Source: Seohaeicola saemankumensis (GTDB lineage: Bacteria > Pseudomonadota > Alphaproteobacteria > Rhodobacterales > Rhodobacteraceae). From it: a stretch of 64,000 nt of DNA. Below the pieces are notes generated by a model that ran no database searches, was not told the origin of the DNA, and saw nothing but the letters and a program-made list of their open reading frames with translations. The DNA lies in contig NZ_JAIUZI010000013.1 of assembly GCF_020171285.1 (NCBI RefSeq), positions 1 through 64,000 on the forward strand, written 5' to 3'. The position numbers and the translations under genes are program-made. The first letter of the stretch is position 1; each line of letters opens with the position of its first letter. Of the stretch, positions 1 to 7,944 are shown in pieces.

Positions 1-51
1 GGGTTCAAGTCGCGCCATCTGCGCGTCCGTCAGCCAGAAGAGATCAGACAT
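1..51 (-). CDS. IS5-family transposase, N-terminal 17 codons (partial)
   Basis: Start codon at 51 on the minus strand, open to the window edge. The residues MSDLFWLTDAQMARLEP match the usual opening of DDE transposases of the IS5 group. It lies about 50 bp inside the element end, as expected for a single-ORF or frameshifted two-ORF IS5 element. Only the N-terminus is visible, so whether the gene is intact is unknown. Confidence 0.75.
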   Translation of the reverse strand, partial: MSDLFWLTDAQMARLEP

Positions 52-118
52 GTTCACCGCTCGTTTTCCGCGCGGTGAATCATGCAGTCACCAGAAAATC
101 AATGGGTCCTGACCCTAG
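1..118 (-). mobile_element. Left-edge fragment of an IS5-family insertion sequence
   Basis: Reading leftward from 51, the minus strand opens a transposase that begins MSDLFWLTDAQMARLEP, the standard N-terminus of IS5-group transposases common in Rhodobacteraceae; it leaves the window after 17 codons. The stretch at about 104-118 (core gggtcctgaccc) is the likely terminal inverted repeat. The rest of the element lies outside the window, so neither the target duplication nor its completeness can be judged. Calling it IS5 is family recognition from the N-terminus; the outer boundary is approximate. Confidence 0.8.
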
Positions 119-845
119 TTTGGGTGATCTGCTGGTCGCTTGGTTGCATTTTGTGGAAAACGCTCAGGCCTCGATGCACTACCAACTGATCGTTGACGTG
201 GACCGCGCTCGTTTGGTCGGCAAACGGGTCCTCAAGGCGTCGCAACCGCCCGGGCAAGCCGATGCCTGGGACGTGGTATCTTGGTCTGAAATGTTGAAGG
301 CGAGATTGGGGGCAGTGTGGGATCAAAACGAAGTTGAAATTGATGTTTTTGATCCTCACGCAATCCCATCCGAATTGGTGCCGTTGTCCAATGTGAAGAA
401 AAGCGACGCTTGGGGTCTAAACATGACGTTCCCGTCCGCTTGGCTCATGCACCAATCCCCGTTTCCCCTAAACACCGCGCCGGATGATGCTGCCACGCAA
501 CAACAGCCGCTGGATTTGGTCGCCTTGTTTCGTGTTTTTGACTATTCGGATTGGCCCAGTTTAGACGGTCTGTCCGAGTTTGTGGGAACGCATCCAAAGG
601 CGTTGCAGAGAGAACTTGCCAGTCATGGGACGAATGGAGCGGAACTTGTTGATTGCGCGAAGAAGCATTTCGCTGATCTGTGGCTCAGAGAGGATACGCG
701 CCCTATCACTCAAATCGGGCGCGAGCTCGGTTACAAGAACGCCAGCGCATTTACGCGTGCCTGTCATCGCTGGTTTGGAGCCTCGCCGGAGAAATTGAGG
801 CGGCAGAATGCTACAACGATGCAAGAGAAGACTTTGCCTCTTTGA
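75..845 (+). CDS. AraC-family transcriptional regulator with 5' end supplied by an IS element
   Basis: The ORF reads 256 residues from a GTG at 75. A C-terminal AraC/XylS DNA-binding domain is clear: the second helix-turn-helix spans about residues 210-244 (PITQIGRELGYKNASAFTRA, then WFGASP). The first half is a ligand-sensing region of no recognisable family. The first 14 or so codons come from the insertion sequence ending near 118, so the native start has been lost. The gene may be silent or expressed from an IS promoter with a changed N-terminus. Base composition is lower in GC than the genes from 1127 onward. No target operon is evident; the metE-like gene downstream is on the opposite strand. 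Confidence 0.7.
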   Translation: MNHAVTRKSMGPDPSLGDLLVAWLHFVENAQASMHYQLIVDVDRARLVGKRVLKASQPPGQADAWDVVSWSEMLKARLGAVWDQNEVEIDVFDPHAIPSELVPLSNVKKSDAWGLNMTFPSAWLMHQSPFPLNTAPDDAATQQQPLDLVALFRVFDYSDWPSLDGLSEFVGTHPKALQRELASHGTNGAELVDCAKKHFADLWLREDTRPITQIGRELGYKNASAFTRACHRWFGASPEKLRRQNATTMQEKTLPL

Positions 846-1126
846 AGTGGCAGCTTAGGGCCGGTCGCGTTCCTAGAGGTTTCTTGACCGAAGGTCTGGA
901 AGGTCCCGCACTGCGGCCGTTGATGCGGCATGCGGCAAGTTTCCACTTCCCGCCCTTACCCTCGCTCCGCCACCAACAGCTCTCCCCGCTGCCCCCCTGC
1001 TCCCGCTCTTCTTGCCTGCCGTATACGCAAGCAACGCAGTACAAAGTGATTACGGAAAGAATACCCGCGAGGCAGCAGCAGCCTTGCTTGACGGTTTCTC
1101 AGCCAGTCACTCTGTAACCTTGTCGG

Positions 1127-2149
1127 TCAGCCTTGCTCCGCGCGCACGATTGACGCTCCGTCCGCCATCGCCTTCATCTTGCCGAAAGCGACATCACGCG
1201 GCAGATACTTGAGCCCGCAATCGGGCGCCACGACCACCTTGTCTGCGTCCACGTAGGGCAAGGCACGACGGATGCGATGCGCGATGATCTCCGGCGTCTC
1301 GACCTCGTGGCTGGACAGGTCAAGCACCCCGACCATAACGGTTTTTCCCCGGATCTCCTCGAGCACCGAGGTGTCGAGGTTGGCCTGTGCCGTCTCGATG
1401 CTGATCTGGTCGCAGGTGCAGTCCTTCATCTGCGGCAGGAAGGAATAGCCGTCCGGCCGCGTCTTGGTCATGGCCGCGTAGCCAAAACAGATGTGCACCG
1501 CCGTTGTCCCGGCGGCCCCCGCCAGCGCCCGGTTGATCGCCTCGATCCCGTAATCCTCGGCAACATCCGGCTTTGCCTGCAACCAGGGTTCGTCAAGCTG
1601 CACGATATCCGCGCCCGCCGCGAAGAGGTCGGCGATCTCTTCCTTCACCGCGTTGGCATAGTCCATCGCTGCGTCGGCGGTCGTGGCGTAGTAGTCGTTC
1701 TGGGCCTGCAGGCTCATGGTGAACGGACCGGGAAGGGTGATCTTTACCTTGCGGTCGGTATGGGCGCGCAGGAACTTGAGGTCGGCGACCTCAACCGGCC
1801 TTGTGCGACGGATCTTGCCCACGATGCGCGGCACCGGCACCGGGCTGCCTGACCGGGTGATCACCTCGCCATAGTTGTCCAGATCCAGCCCGTCCAGCGC
1901 CGTGGCAAAGCGGTTGGAATAGCTTTCCCGCCGGATTTCGCCGTCGGTGATGATATCGAGACCGGCTTCCTCCTGTTCCCGGATGGCCACCCGCGTGGCA
2001 TCGTCCTGCGCTTCCTTCAACAGCGGTTCCGGAATGCGCCATAGCTCGCGCGCCCGGGTGCGGGGCGGGAACTGACCTTTCAGTTTTTCCCGGTCGATGA
2101 GCCAGTCCGGTTGGCAGTAACTGCCGACAAGTGAGGTGGGAAAGAGCAT
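1127..2149 (-). CDS. Short MetE-like (cobalamin-independent methionine synthase C-terminal domain) zinc protein
   Basis: 340 residues, about the length of the MetE catalytic barrel alone and less than half of full MetE. The zinc ligand set of the family is kept: His219 and Cys221 (VHICFG), Glu252 (ISIET) and Cys311 (APDCGLK). The family covers folate-dependent MetE, short MetE-like methyltransferases and epoxyalkane:coenzyme M transferase, so the zinc site activates a thiol but the acceptor is unknown. I chose ATG 2149 because AAAGGA lies about 8 nt upstream; an in-frame start at 2176 adds 9 unlikely residues. It is the last gene of the leftward catabolic unit, so a role in demethylation or thiol transfer on the pathway substrate is an inference. 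Confidence 0.75.
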   Translation of the reverse strand: MLFPTSLVGSYCQPDWLIDREKLKGQFPPRTRARELWRIPEPLLKEAQDDATRVAIREQEEAGLDIITDGEIRRESYSNRFATALDGLDLDNYGEVITRSGSPVPVPRIVGKIRRTRPVEVADLKFLRAHTDRKVKITLPGPFTMSLQAQNDYYATTADAAMDYANAVKEEIADLFAAGADIVQLDEPWLQAKPDVAEDYGIEAINRALAGAAGTTAVHICFGYAAMTKTRPDGYSFLPQMKDCTCDQISIETAQANLDTSVLEEIRGKTVMVGVLDLSSHEVETPEIIAHRIRRALPYVDADKVVVAPDCGLKYLPRDVAFGKMKAMADGASIVRAEQG

Positions 2150-2200
2150 GGCGGCATCCTTTGTTCGGCCGGGCACCCTTGTGCACGGCCCTGTTCCAGA

Positions 2201-3700
2201 TCAGGCGAAGAGGTCCTGTTCGACCCCGGCTTTCTCGAAGATGTAATCGCGGCTCTCTTCGAGTTCGCGGCGCAGCTTGCCCATGTCATGTCCCAGAAGC
2301 TGGCCCTGCCATTTGCGGATCTTGCCGGCAACCATGACCGTGTCGACGTTCGACCGGTCCATCAGCGTGACCACGGCGCCGGGCGCGTTGTTCAGCGGCG
2401 CGACGTTGATGGCTTCGGCGTCGAGCAGGATGATGTCGGCATCCTTGCCCGGCGTCAGCGACCCGGTCTTGTTGTCCAGCCGCAGCCCCTTGGCGCCCTC
2501 GATGGTCGCATGGCGGATCGCATCGGCTGACCGCATCAGCGCCGGGTGGTTCTCGTCACCCGACAGGGCCCTTTCGTTCGCGAGCATGCGCTGCAGGGTG
2601 ATCAGGCCGCGCATCTGGGTGAAGAAGTCCGCCGACATCGTGCATTCCACGTCCGACGACAGCGAAACCGACATGCCAAGGTCGATGGCCTTCTGGATCG
2701 GCGGTTCGCCATGCCGCATGTGCATCTCGATCGGTACCGACAGGGACACGTGTGCGCCGGCATCCGCCGCCGCCTTCCAGGCATCGTCGGTCATCCCGGT
2801 CATGTGGATGAAGATGTTGTCCGGCCCGAACACGCCCTTTTTCGCCAGTTCGTCGAAGGTCGGGGTCATGCCAAAGGTGGTCACCACGTGCAGCGCGATC
2901 TGCAGGTCGAGCTCCCGGCCGATGCGCCACATCTCCTCGTAGCCTTCGATGTAGATCTCTCCGCCCATCACCATGGTCAGCAGGCTGTCGTCGGAGCTGA
3001 AGAACTGTTCGCGGATGCGACGTGCGCCGCCGGGGTGCTCCTTGCCTTCCCACCAGCCTTCGAAATAGCCGAACACCCCCCGGCGCCCGGCATCCCGAAG
3101 CCCCTCGATCGCGGCGTCGGAATGTTCGGCGGAGTGGTGGATCTGGCTCACGTCCATGACTGTGGTCACGCCCGCGTCAAGCTGTGCCAGCCCGCCGTAT
3201 AGCTCGTTGATATAGACATCCTGCGGGCGATAATGCTGCGAGAAGTTGAGCAACATCGTCTCGTAGTAGTTCCGGGCGTTTTCCGGCTTGCCGTCATTGA
3301 CGACAATGGCGTCGGCCAGCGACGACCGCAGCCCGGTTTCGAACTGGTGATGGTGGGTGTCGATGAAGCCGGGCATCACGATCTTGCCCGAGGCGTCGAT
3401 CACATGGGCGTCCGTGGCCTCGATATTGGCCGCCACCTCGACGATTTTCGCCCCCTCGATCAGCACGTCGCCCTTTGGAAAATTGCCGACCGCATCGTCG
3501 ACCGACATCACCACCCCGCCCTTGATCAGAATGCGGGTGCCCTTTTCGCCTGACAGTTCCGGAAGCGGCGCGGCGGTGATCTTTGTCGTCGCGGCCTGCG
3601 CGGCCGCCGCCCCTGCGCCAAGCTCGGATGGGGCCGAAAGGAACCGCGGTCTGCCCGGGCAAAGCGCCCTGGGGGTTGCGGGGCTACAAAGTCTGCACAT
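2201..3700 (-). CDS. Amidohydrolase-superfamily hydrolase/deaminase (TrzA/AtzA-SsnA-like)
   Basis: About 499 residues from the ATG at 3700 (MCRLCSPAT). The N-terminus holds an Arg-containing stretch and an Ala-rich segment (GRPRFLSAPS, GAGAAAAQA) that looks like a weak Tat or Sec leader, so export is possible but not sure. A beta-sandwich strip (residues 50-110) precedes the metal motif DTHHH near 114-118, a mid-barrel His (HVVTTFG) and the LSSDVE aspartate. These are the residues of cyclic-nucleobase and s-triazine-type deaminases or hydrolases. The C-terminus closes the sandwich (GSLTPGKDADI). It sits between the IclR and MetE-like genes. The substrate is unknown; a C-N or C-S bond on a ring is a reasonable guess. 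Confidence 0.8.
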   Translation of the reverse strand: MCRLCSPATPRALCPGRPRFLSAPSELGAGAAAAQAATTKITAAPLPELSGEKGTRILIKGGVVMSVDDAVGNFPKGDVLIEGAKIVEVAANIEATDAHVIDASGKIVMPGFIDTHHHQFETGLRSSLADAIVVNDGKPENARNYYETMLLNFSQHYRPQDVYINELYGGLAQLDAGVTTVMDVSQIHHSAEHSDAAIEGLRDAGRRGVFGYFEGWWEGKEHPGGARRIREQFFSSDDSLLTMVMGGEIYIEGYEEMWRIGRELDLQIALHVVTTFGMTPTFDELAKKGVFGPDNIFIHMTGMTDDAWKAAADAGAHVSLSVPIEMHMRHGEPPIQKAIDLGMSVSLSSDVECTMSADFFTQMRGLITLQRMLANERALSGDENHPALMRSADAIRHATIEGAKGLRLDNKTGSLTPGKDADIILLDAEAINVAPLNNAPGAVVTLMDRSNVDTVMVAGKIRKWQGQLLGHDMGKLRRELEESRDYIFEKAGVEQDLFA

Positions 3701-3725
3701 GGTCTGTCTCCTCCCAGAACCTGAA

Positions 3726-4529
3726 TTAGCCGCCAAGCACCGCCCTGAGGGTGGGGTAGCGGGTCAACTGATGCGCAATATGCGAGGCCGCCTGCCGCAA
3801 AGCTGGCAACCGCTCTTCAATCAATTTCTCCGGGGTCACGATCCCGGTGTATCCAGAGGTGTTCAGCGCCGCGATGGTTTCCCCCTCTGCCCCCCGGATC
3901 GGCACGGCCAGCGCCGTTATGCCGTAATCCAGCTGGTCCACCGTCGTCGCATAGCCATTTTCCCGCGCGTCCATGATCGCCTCGCGCAGGGCGTCCGGAT
4001 CCGAACAGGTCTTGGCCGTCAGCTGTTTCGGCTCAAAGGTCGCGAGGTAGGTTTCGATCTCATCGACCGAGCGACCTGCCAGCAGGACACGCCCCATCGA
4101 CGTCGCGTATGCCGGGTATCGCGCCCCGGCGACCGCTGCCGCGCGGCGGGCGCGCTGCACGGAGTGATGCGCCACATAGATCACATCGGCACCCTGAAGG
4201 GTGCCAACCGAAGACGCGTCACCAAAGGCATCGACGATGCCGCGCAGGTCTTCCTGCAGCACCTCGTCCACCCGCGCGGTGAAGTAGAACGCCGAACCCA
4301 GCGCCAGCAGCTTGGGCCGCAGGTGGAACCGCTTGTCCTTGCGCCCGATGTAGCCGAGCGTTTCCAGCGTCATCAGCGACCGGCGCGCGGCGGCCGGGGA
4401 CAAGCCGACCCTTCGGGCGACCTCTGACAGGGTCATTTCGGGATTGGCGGCGTCAAACGACTCCAGAATGGCAATCCCCTTTGCCAGCGCCTCGACGAAT
4501 TCGGGCGGCTTGTCTGCGGTCTCGCCCAC
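3726..4529 (-). CDS. IclR-family transcriptional regulator
   Basis: 267 residues from GTG 4529, which follows the stop of the dioxygenase gene (4532) by 2 nt and has GAAGG about 6 nt upstream. The open frame continues to 4766 but only as overlap with the dioxygenase. An N-terminal winged helix (residues about 25-60, TLSEVARRVGLSPAAARRSL) is followed by the IclR effector domain with the usual ATSMGRVLLAG and GYATTVDQLDYGI blocks. This matches the PcaR/PcaU/CatR-type regulators that control aromatic catabolism in response to a pathway intermediate. It most likely binds the dyad at 5471-5508 and controls both divergent units. Confidence 0.88.
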   Translation of the reverse strand: MGETADKPPEFVEALAKGIAILESFDAANPEMTLSEVARRVGLSPAAARRSLMTLETLGYIGRKDKRFHLRPKLLALGSAFYFTARVDEVLQEDLRGIVDAFGDASSVGTLQGADVIYVAHHSVQRARRAAAVAGARYPAYATSMGRVLLAGRSVDEIETYLATFEPKQLTAKTCSDPDALREAIMDARENGYATTVDQLDYGITALAVPIRGAEGETIAALNTSGYTGIVTPEKLIEERLPALRQAASHIAHQLTRYPTLRAVLGG

Positions 4530-4531
4530 GA

Positions 4532-5395
4532 TCAGCCTTCGGGCGCCAGAACAAAGTTGAAGGTGCAGACCGCGTCCGGCTTCTTGTCCAGCGCGTAACC
4601 CAGCTCTTCGAGCTTCTTGGCTGGCTCCACCTTGGCGATCAGCGACTTGCGCACGCCGAACACGGCGTCGTTGTCGATGTACTCGGTGTTCTCGAAGAAG
4701 ACCTCGGTCGTGATGGAACTCATACCCGGCGACCGCACGATATAGTGCAGGTGGGCGGGGCGCCACGCGTGGCGGTTGCCCGCGCGCAACAGATCGCCAA
4801 CGGGGCCGTCATAGGGCACCGTGTAGGGCTTGGGCAGAACGGTCGTGTAATAGAAGCGCCCGTTTTCGTCGGCCTCGAACACTCCGCGCAGATCGAATTT
4901 GTCCTGCCCCTGTTCCTGCTCCTGAATCGGATAGGTCCCGGCCGCGTCTGCCTGCCAGGTGTCGACGATGGCGCCCGGCAGAGGGTTGTGCAGTGTATCG
5001 GTCACCTGCCCGTGCACCAGGATGCTGACGCCGTCCCGGTCATCCGACAGATCGGCGCCCAGCGCCTTGCGCGGTGCATCGTCCAGATAGAAGGGGCCAA
5101 GGTTGGATCCCTCTGTCGCGCCGCCTTTGGTGTTGATCATGTCCACCAGTGCGGAGAACCCCAGCACATCCGACAAGAGGATGAATTCGTGCCGCTCGGG
5201 GGTGGAAATCTTGCCGCAATCGTACAGGAACTGCAGGACCGTCATCCACTCTTCATGATTGATCTGATTTTCGCGCGTGTAGTCGTGCAAATGCTCGATC
5301 AGGCCGTGCAAAAGCTGCTCGAGCCGGCTTCCCGGTTCGGTCCTGAATGTTTCCTTCACCGCCTCGGTGATCGTGAACTGATTGATATCCTTCAT
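4532..5395 (-). CDS. Intradiol ring-cleavage dioxygenase, hydroxyquinol/catechol 1,2-dioxygenase type
   Basis: 287 residues, the usual size for hydroxyquinol 1,2-dioxygenase. An N-terminal helical dimerisation region (residues 1-95) precedes the beta-sandwich. All four Fe(III) ligands are visible: Tyr155 (AAGTYP), Tyr191 (KPYTVPYDGP), His215 and His217 (RPAHLH). The family inserts O2 between two ring hydroxyls; hydroxyquinol would give maleylacetate, catechol cis,cis-muconate. Neither a maleylacetate reductase nor muconate-cycloisomerase genes are present in the window, which makes the substrate uncertain. It is the first gene of the leftward unit, just across the shared control region from the citryl-CoA-lyase-like gene. 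Confidence 0.87.
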   Translation of the reverse strand: MKDINQFTITEAVKETFRTEPGSRLEQLLHGLIEHLHDYTRENQINHEEWMTVLQFLYDCGKISTPERHEFILLSDVLGFSALVDMINTKGGATEGSNLGPFYLDDAPRKALGADLSDDRDGVSILVHGQVTDTLHNPLPGAIVDTWQADAAGTYPIQEQEQGQDKFDLRGVFEADENGRFYYTTVLPKPYTVPYDGPVGDLLRAGNRHAWRPAHLHYIVRSPGMSSITTEVFFENTEYIDNDAVFGVRKSLIAKVEPAKKLEELGYALDKKPDAVCTFNFVLAPEG

Positions 5396-5470
5396 GAACT
5401 TCCTCCCATGCGCTCCACTCGCACGACATCAACAACGATTCAACTTGACGTAAGGCTAGTCTCCAACATA

Positions 5471-5508
5471 TTTTTCGGCAAGTGCAAAAATTTTCGCATA
5501 CCGAAAAA
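5471..5508. promoter_or_regulatory. Nested dyad in the divergent catabolic control region (candidate IclR operator)
   Basis: The 123-bp gap between the dioxygenase start (5395) and the citryl-CoA-lyase-like start (5519) contains an 8-bp inverted repeat tttttcgg (5471-5478) / ccgaaaaa (5501-5508). A second, nearly perfect dyad gcaaaaa/ttttcgc sits inside it (5484-5497). The right arm abuts the ribosome-binding site AAGGAGA of the rightward unit. An IclR gene in the leftward unit makes this the obvious operator. Binding is inference. Confidence 0.6.
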
Positions 5509-5518
5509 GGAGACTGAG

Positions 5519-6331
5519 ATGCGCATCGGAAAGCAGGAACAGTCCTATACGGCGATCGCGACTTCGGATGCCGAAAGCATTACGGTGCGCGGCTACGATC
5601 TCTGCGACGACCTGATCGGCAAGATCAACTTTACCGATTACTTCTGGCTGCTGGTCCTCGGGGAAAAGCCCACGGCGGCGCAGCGCGACATGATGGATGC
5701 CTGTCTGGTCGCGATTGCCGAACACGGGCTCGTCCCCTCGGTTCAGGCGGCCCGCATGACGCTCGCCGCTGGCCCGGACGCATGGCAGGGCGCCATGTCG
5801 GCGGGACTGCTCGGCATGGGCAGCGTGGTCGCGGGCAGCTCCGAGATCGCCGGGCGTTACCTCGCCGAGGTCATCGCAAAGGCCGAAGCCGACGGGACGG
5901 ACATCGAAACGGCGGCCATCGCCAGCCTCAAGGAACACAAGGCGCAGCGCAAGAAAGTCGCCGGTCTCGGCCACCCCCAGCACAGCGGCGGCGACCCGCG
6001 CGCCGACCGGCTGCTGGCCATCGCCGACGAGCTTGGCGTCTCTGGCAAGTACATCGAAACCCTGCGCGTGCTCGGGGATCACGCGACCGACATCATCGAA
6101 CGTCCGCTGCCGATCAACGTGTCCGGCGCGATCCCGGCCTGCATTCTCGACGCGGGCTGGCCGCTCGACGCGATCAAGGCGGTGCCGCTGCTCGCCCGGG
6201 CCGCCGGTCTGTCGGCGCATCTGTTCGAGGAAGCGCAGCGTTCGATCGGGTTCATCATGTCGCACAAGGCCGACGTTGCCATTTCCTATGACGGCAAGCC
6301 CTCGGCACGGCATTCAACGGCGGCGGAGTGA
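5519..6331 (+). CDS. Citryl-CoA lyase-like protein (short citrate synthase fold)
   Basis: 270 residues from ATG 5519, preceded by AAAAAGGAGA; the longer open frame upstream is only read-through. It is the short citrate-synthase-fold type seen in citryl-CoA lyases, without the large extra domain of GltA. One catalytic His is kept (His152 in GLGHPQHSGGDPR). The citrate-synthase His of the GPLHGG loop is replaced (GMGSVVAG, about 99-106), and the Asp position after PINV appears to be Ser202 (PINVSGAIP). This favours lyase or retro-Claisen activity on a CoA thioester over citrate synthesis. The stop is 4 nt before the CoA-transferase start, so the two probably act in sequence: activation, then C-C cleavage. 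Confidence 0.75.
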   Translation: MRIGKQEQSYTAIATSDAESITVRGYDLCDDLIGKINFTDYFWLLVLGEKPTAAQRDMMDACLVAIAEHGLVPSVQAARMTLAAGPDAWQGAMSAGLLGMGSVVAGSSEIAGRYLAEVIAKAEADGTDIETAAIASLKEHKAQRKKVAGLGHPQHSGGDPRADRLLAIADELGVSGKYIETLRVLGDHATDIIERPLPINVSGAIPACILDAGWPLDAIKAVPLLARAAGLSAHLFEEAQRSIGFIMSHKADVAISYDGKPSARHSTAAE

Positions 6332-6335
6332 CACC

Positions 6336-7481
6336 ATGGTCAAGATCCTGAAGGACATCCGCGTCGTCGAGCTTGGCACCTATATCACCGGGCCAGCCGC
6401 CGGCATGCATCTTGCCGATCTGGGTGCAGACGTGATCAAGGTCGAACGCCCTGGCGTCGGCGATCCGTTCCGCGCGTTCAAGGGCGGGCTCTATTCACCG
6501 CACTACCAGACCTACAACCGCAACAAGCGCTCTATCGCGCTTGATACCAAGAAACCCGAGGACCTTGCCGTGCTGCACGACCTCGTGGCGACGGCGGACG
6601 TGTTCATCCAGAACTTCCGCCCCGGTGTTGCCGAGAAACTCGGCGCCGGCGAGGACGAGCTGAGAAAGATCCGGCCTGACCTCATCTACTGCGCCATTTC
6701 CGGGTTCGGCACCTCGGGCCCGTCCCGCGACCGGCCCGCCTATGACACCGTTGCGCAGGCCGCCAGCGGCTATCTGCGCCTGCTGACGCCGCCCGCCAAC
6801 CCCCGCGTCATCGGCCCGGCGATTGCCGATGCGGTGACCGGCCAGTACGCCGCCATGGGAATTCTGGCCGCGCTGACCGAACGCACCCGCACCGGCAAGG
6901 GGCGGCGGCTCGACATCTCGATGCTCGAGGCGATGTGCCATTTCAACCTCGACAGCTTTACCCACTACTATTCCGTCGGCGAAGTCATGGGGCCGCTGTC
7001 GCGCCCGGTCGTGTCGCAGTCCTACACGTTCGAATGCGGCGACGGGAAATGGATCGCCCTGCACATGTCCTCGCCGACGAAGTTCTGGGAGGGACTTCTG
7101 ACCGCGACCGGGCAGGAGCAGCTGAACGACGATCCGCGCTTTTCCGAACGGCTCGAACGGATCAAGCACCAGGACGACCTGATCGCGCATTTCACACCGG
7201 TTTTCCTGACCCGGCCGCGCGACGAATGGTGCGACCTGCTGATCGAACACGAGGTGCCGCATTCACCCGCTTACGATTCGGACGAGGCGCTTGAGGATCC
7301 GCAGGCGCAGCACCTGCGCATCAAGGTGGAAACGCCGTCAAGCGAGCTGGGCACATTCACCACGGTCCGCGCGCCCTACAGCTTTGATGGCGCACCGGAG
7401 CTCGATGTTCTGCCGCCGCCCGTGCTGGATGAACACGGAACCGAGATACGGGCCGAGATCGCCCGCCGAAAGGCGGGCTGA
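6336..7481 (+). CDS. Family III (CaiB/BaiF) CoA-transferase
   Basis: 381 residues, typical of the family. Recognisable blocks are the N-terminal RVVELGTYITGP, ADVIKVERP, the NFRPGVAEKLG loop, the AISGFG.SGP turn and IADAVTGQYAA, where the aspartate matches the residue that forms the acyl anhydride/CoA ester in formyl-CoA transferase. It moves CoA between carboxylic acids without ATP. Its position just after the citryl-CoA-lyase-like gene suggests that it charges the ring-cleavage product, or a derivative, for cleavage. The substrate is not predictable from sequence. Confidence 0.85.
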   Translation: MVKILKDIRVVELGTYITGPAAGMHLADLGADVIKVERPGVGDPFRAFKGGLYSPHYQTYNRNKRSIALDTKKPEDLAVLHDLVATADVFIQNFRPGVAEKLGAGEDELRKIRPDLIYCAISGFGTSGPSRDRPAYDTVAQAASGYLRLLTPPANPRVIGPAIADAVTGQYAAMGILAALTERTRTGKGRRLDISMLEAMCHFNLDSFTHYYSVGEVMGPLSRPVVSQSYTFECGDGKWIALHMSSPTKFWEGLLTATGQEQLNDDPRFSERLERIKHQDDLIAHFTPVFLTRPRDEWCDLLIEHEVPHSPAYDSDEALEDPQAQHLRIKVETPSSELGTFTTVRAPYSFDGAPELDVLPPPVLDEHGTEIRAEIARRKAG

Positions 7482-7520
7482 TCCACCACAAGGATAATTC
7501 ACTGCAAGGGGAGGTGCAGA

Positions 7521-7922
7521 ATGTCCGAAGACAATCCGAAATCGGTACCCGCCGCGGCGGTCCTCGAAGCGTCGAAGGAGATGCTGCAACGGCAGCTCTA
7601 CGCGATCTTCACGACGCCGACCGACGGGCTGGGGCCTGTTTTCGCGGTCATCGAGGAGCACCTGGCGTTCCAGGTGCAACTCGAAAAGGACGGCATTCTC
7701 CATGCCGCCGGCCCGATGTGGACGGACGACGGGGAGAGCTGGGAGGGCGAAGGCCTCGTCGTGGTCAAGGCCACGTCCCGGCAAGAGGCAATCGGGATCG
7801 CGGAGCGTGATCCGATGCACAAGGCGGGGGCCAGGACCTTTCGGGTTCGGCCATGGCTTGTCAACGAGGGGTCGGTCACGATCACCCTCAACAATTCAAG
7901 CCAGACCTTCACGTACAGCTAA
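7521..7922 (+). CDS. YciI-like small protein
   Basis: 133 residues with a ferredoxin-like YciI pattern: a beta strand with LYAIFTTPTDG, the central H-rich helix region (EEHLAFQVQLEKDGILHAAGP), and the closing ERDPMHKAGARTF strand/helix. YciI-like proteins resemble muconolactone isomerase and chlorohydroquinone dehalogenase-associated enzymes; many have no assigned reaction. The conserved His and Asp of the family (EEH and ERDP) are present. Here it lies between the CoA-transferase and the TRAP transporter, so it probably isomerises or removes water from a pathway intermediate. That is inference. Confidence 0.7.
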   Translation: MSEDNPKSVPAAAVLEASKEMLQRQLYAIFTTPTDGLGPVFAVIEEHLAFQVQLEKDGILHAAGPMWTDDGESWEGEGLVVVKATSRQEAIGIAERDPMHKAGARTFRVRPWLVNEGSVTITLNNSSQTFTYS

Positions 7923-7944
7923 CAAAACAAGTGGGAGGAAGAAC

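Noticed and set aside
680..1117. 145-codon plus-strand frame after the AraC gene
   Set aside because: It overlaps the AraC 3' end in another frame and then runs through pyrimidine-rich DNA with no RBS or domain.
4530..4766. N-terminal extension of the IclR frame
   Set aside because: It overlaps the dioxygenase gene and has an Arg/His-rich composition of an out-of-frame shadow; GTG 4529 with GAAGG is better.
4481..5518. 5' extension of the citryl-CoA-lyase-like frame
   Set aside because: It lies antisense to the dioxygenase gene and lacks family residues; the clear RBS AAGGAGA places the start at 5519.
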